In this document: in pieces, positions 59,461 to 64,000 of the stretch | Layout: every line of letters begins with the position of its first letter | How positions within the stretch are numbered: position 1 is the stretch's first letter | Assembly (NCBI GenBank): GCA_033032175.1 | Contig: CM065321.1 | Coordinates: 10,066,501 to 10,130,500 of the forward strand | Direction of reading: 5' to 3' | Length of the DNA: 64,000 nucleotides | Origin: Saturnia japonica | Lineage: Eukaryota; Arthropoda; Insecta; Lepidoptera; Saturniidae | Notes under the pieces: model-generated | Seen by the model: only the letters and a program-made list of their open reading frames with translations | Databases searched by the model: none | Told to the model about the DNA's origin: nothing | Position numbers and translations under genes: made by a program

Positions 59461-60942
59461 ATTCACTTTATTTGCCTATATTATAGATTAAAATTATCGT
59501 TTTCATTAAAATAAAATTAAAAAAAAATTCTGTCATCTGTTGATGCTATTGAAAATTATATTCAATGCGCCATCTATTAACAATCTGTTTAACTAACATA
59601 ACAGCGATTACTTAGATTGTTTATATTTTATAATCTGCGAAATATTCTTACGAGTCAGCTGATTATATAGCTTCATTGGAAATCCCACTGGTCTAAACAA
59701 AATTAAAATACATTCATCATTTTTCAATATTATTTTAACAAACACAGACAACTCCTTTTTAATTGTATCGTTTGTAATTATACTTAATAGTCAATACTTA
59801 GATCCTATTGAAAAATCGTAATATCAAATTAAACAACGTATAAAGATTTTAGTACTATTTAATTTGAGATTTCTATTCATTAAACTTTCTAACTTTTATT
59901 GTATACCCATTATATACTCGTATTAGAATGTTATAAACATCAAAGTTCATGATCCAAATAAATAAAACTATACAACAGAACGTCTTGTTTCGATTTCGAC
60001 ATTTACGACGTCATCGAACCAGAAGGCCTTTATTTGAATAATATTTGACTTCTAAAGTTCAAGCCAATGTGGCGTGTTATAAAGAAAAAAATCAGATAAC
60101 AAAAATAAAAATTCTAAAGAAAATAGGAACTCATTTATTTACATATAAAATATATACACGATAAATCCAAGAACGAGCCTACACAAACAAAATGGCAACT
60201 TGAGCAAATTTACTTTATTTAATATTAGGTATGGTTCGTACGAATACGTAATTATCATACGAGTTAATCTAACAAAAATTTTACGTTAAATAATCACATT
60301 ATCTAAAATTATCCGAGTGTCTTAACGTAAATCATAATTTTAAATGAAATAAATTTTTAGATTTCATTAATATCTACCTAACCTATTTAAATTATGCGTA
60401 GGTATGTACCGCAATATTGCGAATATCTACAATCCATAATAGCGTTAAAACATTGTATAATATTTAGATATTATAATATCTATATATATATTAATACTAA
60501 TATAATTAGTAGTATAGTACTACTATTATATTCTGTGCTGTTGATTTAAACCAAGATTTTTACAAAATGTCAATTACGTTTAACGTGATGTATAAATTAA
60601 TAATTAGATCGTACCATTTTAAGAGGAAATGTGGACGGCAAGACATTTGAATATCAGGTTTTAACAAAAATCTATTGCTGTCGCGCTATGTCCAAACTAT
60701 CAAACAGAGCGTGAGAGAGAGTTCGGACTAATAATATCGTAAAATAGACTAAATCTGAATTTTGTTTTCCCTTATTTCTCTCAAAATTTAGGTTGAATTA
60801 AATTCTTTTCGGGAACAATAGTATAAGAAGGAAAGTCAAATTTGTTTTGCTGGGTGTCTGATAAAATTGAGCAATTTTAGTTATTTTAGAAGGCTCCTAG
60901 TTCTTTATTTAATCTAATACTATTGAGTGAGCAATTCTTGTA
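59461..60942. other. AT-rich spacer
   Basis: No gene supported. Near 60675-60735 a short block (TGTCGCGCTATGTCC and GCGTGAGAGAGAGTTCGGAC) may be a repeat scrap. Confidence 0.4.
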
Positions 60943-61319
60943 TATATACAATATTTATTGAAAACCCCGTCGAAATTTTATTATGAAAATAAAAATGTTA
61001 TTGCTATTTAAAATTAACATATTTAGTTTTTGTTTCCCTAAAATTTAGCAAATTTTTAAAACGTGATAACTCCGTGGTCAGGCCCGCCGCGGCGCGGCAT
61101 AGCAGTACGTTTGATCGTATGACGGGTATTTATTGGGGTACTCTGCGCCGCGGCGCCTGTATTGCCATCTAGGTTTTCTCATTTAATTTTTTTTTACATT
61201 TTATTAGGGGTATTTTTTTTTACTTATAATCTAAGATAGATAACATAAACAGAACATAATCTCGATACCTAATAACACCTTCACGGATCCGACGGGGTTT
61301 TTAATACACACTGTATATA
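60943..61319. mobile_element. 377-bp TIR element (MITE) with a GC-rich palindromic core
   Basis: Terminal inverted repeats of 30 bp with four mismatches, ending in AAAACCCCGTCG on the inner side (60943-60972 and 61290-61319). The core at 61080-61160 is strikingly GC-rich, with CGCCGCGGCGCGG and GCGCCGCGGCGCC arms around AGCAGTAC...GTACTCTGC. Non-coding. Confidence 0.65.
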
Positions 61320-62276
61320 AAAACAACTACATATATATTTTATTGGTTTCTCGGAAATGGGTGTTTTTCTTTTTATGTTTATAAGACACCGAGCACAGCT
61401 CGGTCACCCAAATACTAAAAATTAATGTATGGAAAAATCAAAACATAGGTACATAGCAGTAGTAGATATAGGTAGGTATATCGTATGGTATAATATTTGC
61501 TTTAGTGTCATTAGGGATAAAACATAAGAATTCGTTTGTATGGAATAAATACCGCCAGCATTTCCTCTTAATTATAAATAACAGTGTGCAATACTCGTTA
61601 TTGAAATTAAAACATCTGAAATGAAAATTATTAACTAAACGAAAACATTTAAAAAATATTAAAACTAATAACAAAAAGAAAGAATTTTTGCTATAGTGAT
61701 GTCATTAGTTACTTAGCGACTCTTTATCGTTGCTTAAAATTATTAAATTACTACCTAACTTAATAAGAAAATAACTATGTACTGAAGACAGAAAAGTTTT
61801 GGAAACAAGAAAAAATAAAAGTTTATATGAACTTAGAAAAATATAAACAAAGTTTCAATATTTGATATGATGTAATGAATTAAATAAGAGAGTTTATAAG
61901 ACTTATAAATCACTTTAAAATAAAATGTAACTTATTGAATATAAGGTAGATTGTTAAGATTCTTTGAAATGATCAGAAAAAGAGATTTTTATAAGTTTTA
62001 AGAACGTAAATGTATTGAATTCTTTGGATTTAAAAATACCTTTCCGAAATGATTCATAATTTGTACGTAAGTATATATTTATCTACATTCTTAACGCTAA
62101 ACAGTCAATTAACTTCATTTCTTTAACCTAAAAAGATAGAAATATTGTGACAACCTTTTCCTTAGTATCACAAAGATGAGCCCTGCATTGGTTAAAAAAT
62201 AATTGTAATTATTTTAATCACTAACATAATTTTTATGACTCAATTTGTAATACTAGTTTTGGAATGTTAACAATTG
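61320..62276. other. AT-rich spacer, includes the furin-like 3' UTR
   Basis: Part of this must be the 3' UTR of the minus-strand gene ending at 62277. I cannot place the poly-A site: no clear AATAAA lies within the first few hundred bases on the minus strand. Confidence 0.4.
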
Positions 62277-62914
62277 CTATAAATTCAAATCATCTTCGGA
62301 TTCACTCTCGCTGGAACCCTTTAAAGCTTGTAGAACCTCCTCTTCGATCTCCACGGCGCTTTGTTGTTTCTCATCAATAGCTAATTTATTATATGTCCCG
62401 TTCATGTTAGAGTAGTAATAACCCCCGCCACAATACCTTTTGAGTAGACAAGTAATAAGAAAATACAGAGATATGAAACTGACTGTAAATAAGACTAAAC
62501 ATAAAGTTACGTTAATATTATAGTACCAGCTAGCGTCGTTTATTTGTGATAGGAGCGTATTTGGGTAGCAGTACAATTTCAGTTCTGTATAAGTTAAATT
62601 GAACAATTGAGCGTCGTCTAAACAGGACAAACACTGATGTTCGTGCGGACCAACACATGTAGCGCAAGTATAATGACAAGGGAGACAAGTTAAAGGTACT
62701 TTTGTTTCATTTGCTAATGGTTCCATATCCATGGCTTCTAATGCTATTAATTGGGTAGCTTTGGTGTCCTGTCGTTTCATAACAGCACCCTCGGTAAAAT
62801 ATGTTAGGTTACGTCTTCTTGAGCTTCGTTCCATTGAAATCTCACTGGCGTATGTACCATTCGGGCAGTGCTCGAAACACAGGCCGTTGTACAAATGCAA
62901 GCCTTTCGCGCATT
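62277..62914 (-). CDS. Furin-like proprotein convertase, last coding exon (partial gene)
   Basis: Furin-type proteases cleave precursor proteins after basic sites in the trans-Golgi and at the cell surface; the protease domain itself would be encoded to the right, outside the window. This exon encodes the C-terminal 211 residues: a cysteine-rich region (ECAKGLHLYNGLCFEHCPNG and later CLPCHYTCATCVGP, CLSC) with N-glycosylation sites (NGTY, NLTY, NETK, NVTL). A transmembrane helix follows (TLCLVLFTVSFISLYFLITC), then a short cytoplasmic tail with YCGGGYYYSN and an acidic cluster SSESESEDD like the Golgi-sorting signal of furin. TAG is at 62277-62279. The start is set by a splice acceptor: a pyrimidine-rich tract and TTTTAATAG end at 62915, so the exon opens in phase 1. 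An in-frame Met at 62951 would give a signal-like MKLNIFVLFLLIECAKG, but that reads through the pyrimidine tract. Which insect furin paralogue this is cannot be settled from the tail. Confidence 0.8.
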
Positions 62915-64000
62915 CTATTAAAAGAAAAAGAACAAAGATATTTAGTTTCATGAACAAAGGGATACAATCCGACACCACCCTTCACCTTTTTCCATGCAGC
63001 TTCTCTCGCTAGCAGGCGATATGATGTTGATGCACGTCCGGAGGCACGATGCCAATTACTCATGTCATTAGAGGAGAAAGATTTGGAGAAATAGGAAAGG
63101 TATTTAAGAATCTTGTCGCTGATCTCAAATAATTTTGTCTACTATTTTAAATCATTTAATCATAATTCAGGAAAACAAACATTGACTACGATGCATGCGA
63201 AAAAAGACGTGCACATAAATTATATGAAATCAGAGAGAAACGTTTTTTTTGCCAACCGTGATTTATGAGAGAAAGAAATGAAAAGTAATAAAGAATTTCG
63301 TGCCAGTTGAAACATAAAAAATAAAGTTATAATATCGAAGGGATAACATAAATAGCAAAGGAACGTTACTAAAGCAAGCAAATTAAAAGCGAAGCAACAA
63401 ACATACAATAAATAAATGTGATGGAGTAGAATAAAATTTACAAATAGTTTGTTTCCTTAAATTAAACTTAACGAAATGCGACTAACTGCTAAAATAAGTT
63501 TTAATAAATCTAAACATCAGAGACAAGACTCGTATTACAATCAATAACAAAATGAAAACCTTTATGAATTTTGTAATAAATGTCTGATTTTATTTACGTT
63601 CCGTTCACATTGGTTTCAATATATACAAATTATGCTTTAACATTACTAGATACATTTATTACATTGCTATTTATCGCTGATTTCAGTTAACACTTTTATA
63701 TTACACGCAGTAAAACTGATATAAAAATTAACTTACCAGCTTCTAAATTACATTGAGAGATAGTTGATTAAAACTATTCGATCAAAAGTAACGAAAATCC
63801 AAACGAAATTTATTTAAATAATGTTAGCTAATTTTACCTTACATTACTTTTAGCTACCAGTCAATGAGAAATCATGAACGATTCAGTCGTTTTCAATTTA
63901 CAGTTTTGTGAGCAATTTGTACAAATCTCCAAATACATTTATACGTAAATCTACTTAAAATTTATTTACAAATATTATTATATCATTATCTATGCTATAT
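62915..64000 (-). other. Intron of the furin-like gene, to the window edge
   Basis: AT-rich apart from 62985-63075, which has higher GC. On the minus strand a donor-like AAGCTG followed by GTAAGT lies at 63737/63736 and would keep phase with the 62914 acceptor. However, the frame before it meets a stop within about 30 bases and no acceptor is evident, so it is probably chance. Confidence 0.4.

Noticed and set aside
62842..63063. 73-codon minus-strand frame next to the furin-like exon
   Set aside because: Wrong frame relative to the exon and no recognisable motif; the local GC rise alone is not enough.
63720..63800. Upstream coding exon of the furin-like gene ending at 63737
   Set aside because: The donor-like GTAAGT keeps phase, but the frame hits a stop within about 30 bases and no acceptor precedes it.

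Overview
The window reads as AT-rich, gene-poor nuclear DNA of an insect, almost certainly a moth or butterfly (Lepidoptera). This rests on the repeat types (Lep1-like Helitrons, tRNA-headed SINEs, mariner and jockey-type elements, short TIR elements of kinds I know from lepidopteran genomes) and on one insect-like host exon. No prokaryotic feature or CRISPR array is visible.

The only host gene supported is at the right edge: the last coding exon of a furin-like proprotein convertase on the minus strand (62277-62914), with cysteine-rich repeats, a transmembrane segment and an acidic cytoplasmic tail. Everything to its left lies downstream of that gene and is a transposon graveyard in AT-rich spacer.

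Left third (1-16 kb): relics of two LINE coding regions, a dispersed repeat family, a 525-bp TIR element and a broken Tc1-like transposon. Centre (16-37 kb): a nested retroelement cluster. Locus A (16462-22591, minus) is a solo LTR-like sequence split by a nearly complete jockey-type element. Locus B (28382-32890, plus) is a mariner holding a second copy of the same LTR, itself split by two jockey pieces. Locus C (34411-37313, minus) is a third, 5'-truncated jockey copy with a long open reverse transcriptase frame. Right part (37-62 kb): Helitron copies, three SINEs, two more degenerate mariners, several TIR elements, a 34-bp minisatellite and a decayed LINE tail.

The observation most worth pursuing is that three separate jockey-type insertions, of two subfamilies, sit at the same nucleotide position of the LTR in two unlinked LTR copies, each bounded by copies of a 12-bp sequence (CGGCAGTACTAC or CGGCAGTACTGC). 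The site lies at the putative transcription start of the LTR, which suggests a target preference. The jockey transcripts also carry a run of predicted hairpins in the 5' UTR and a 3' UTR hairpin that keeps its pairing while its bases change between subfamilies.

All assignments come from reading the sequence and recalled family motifs; no search was run.
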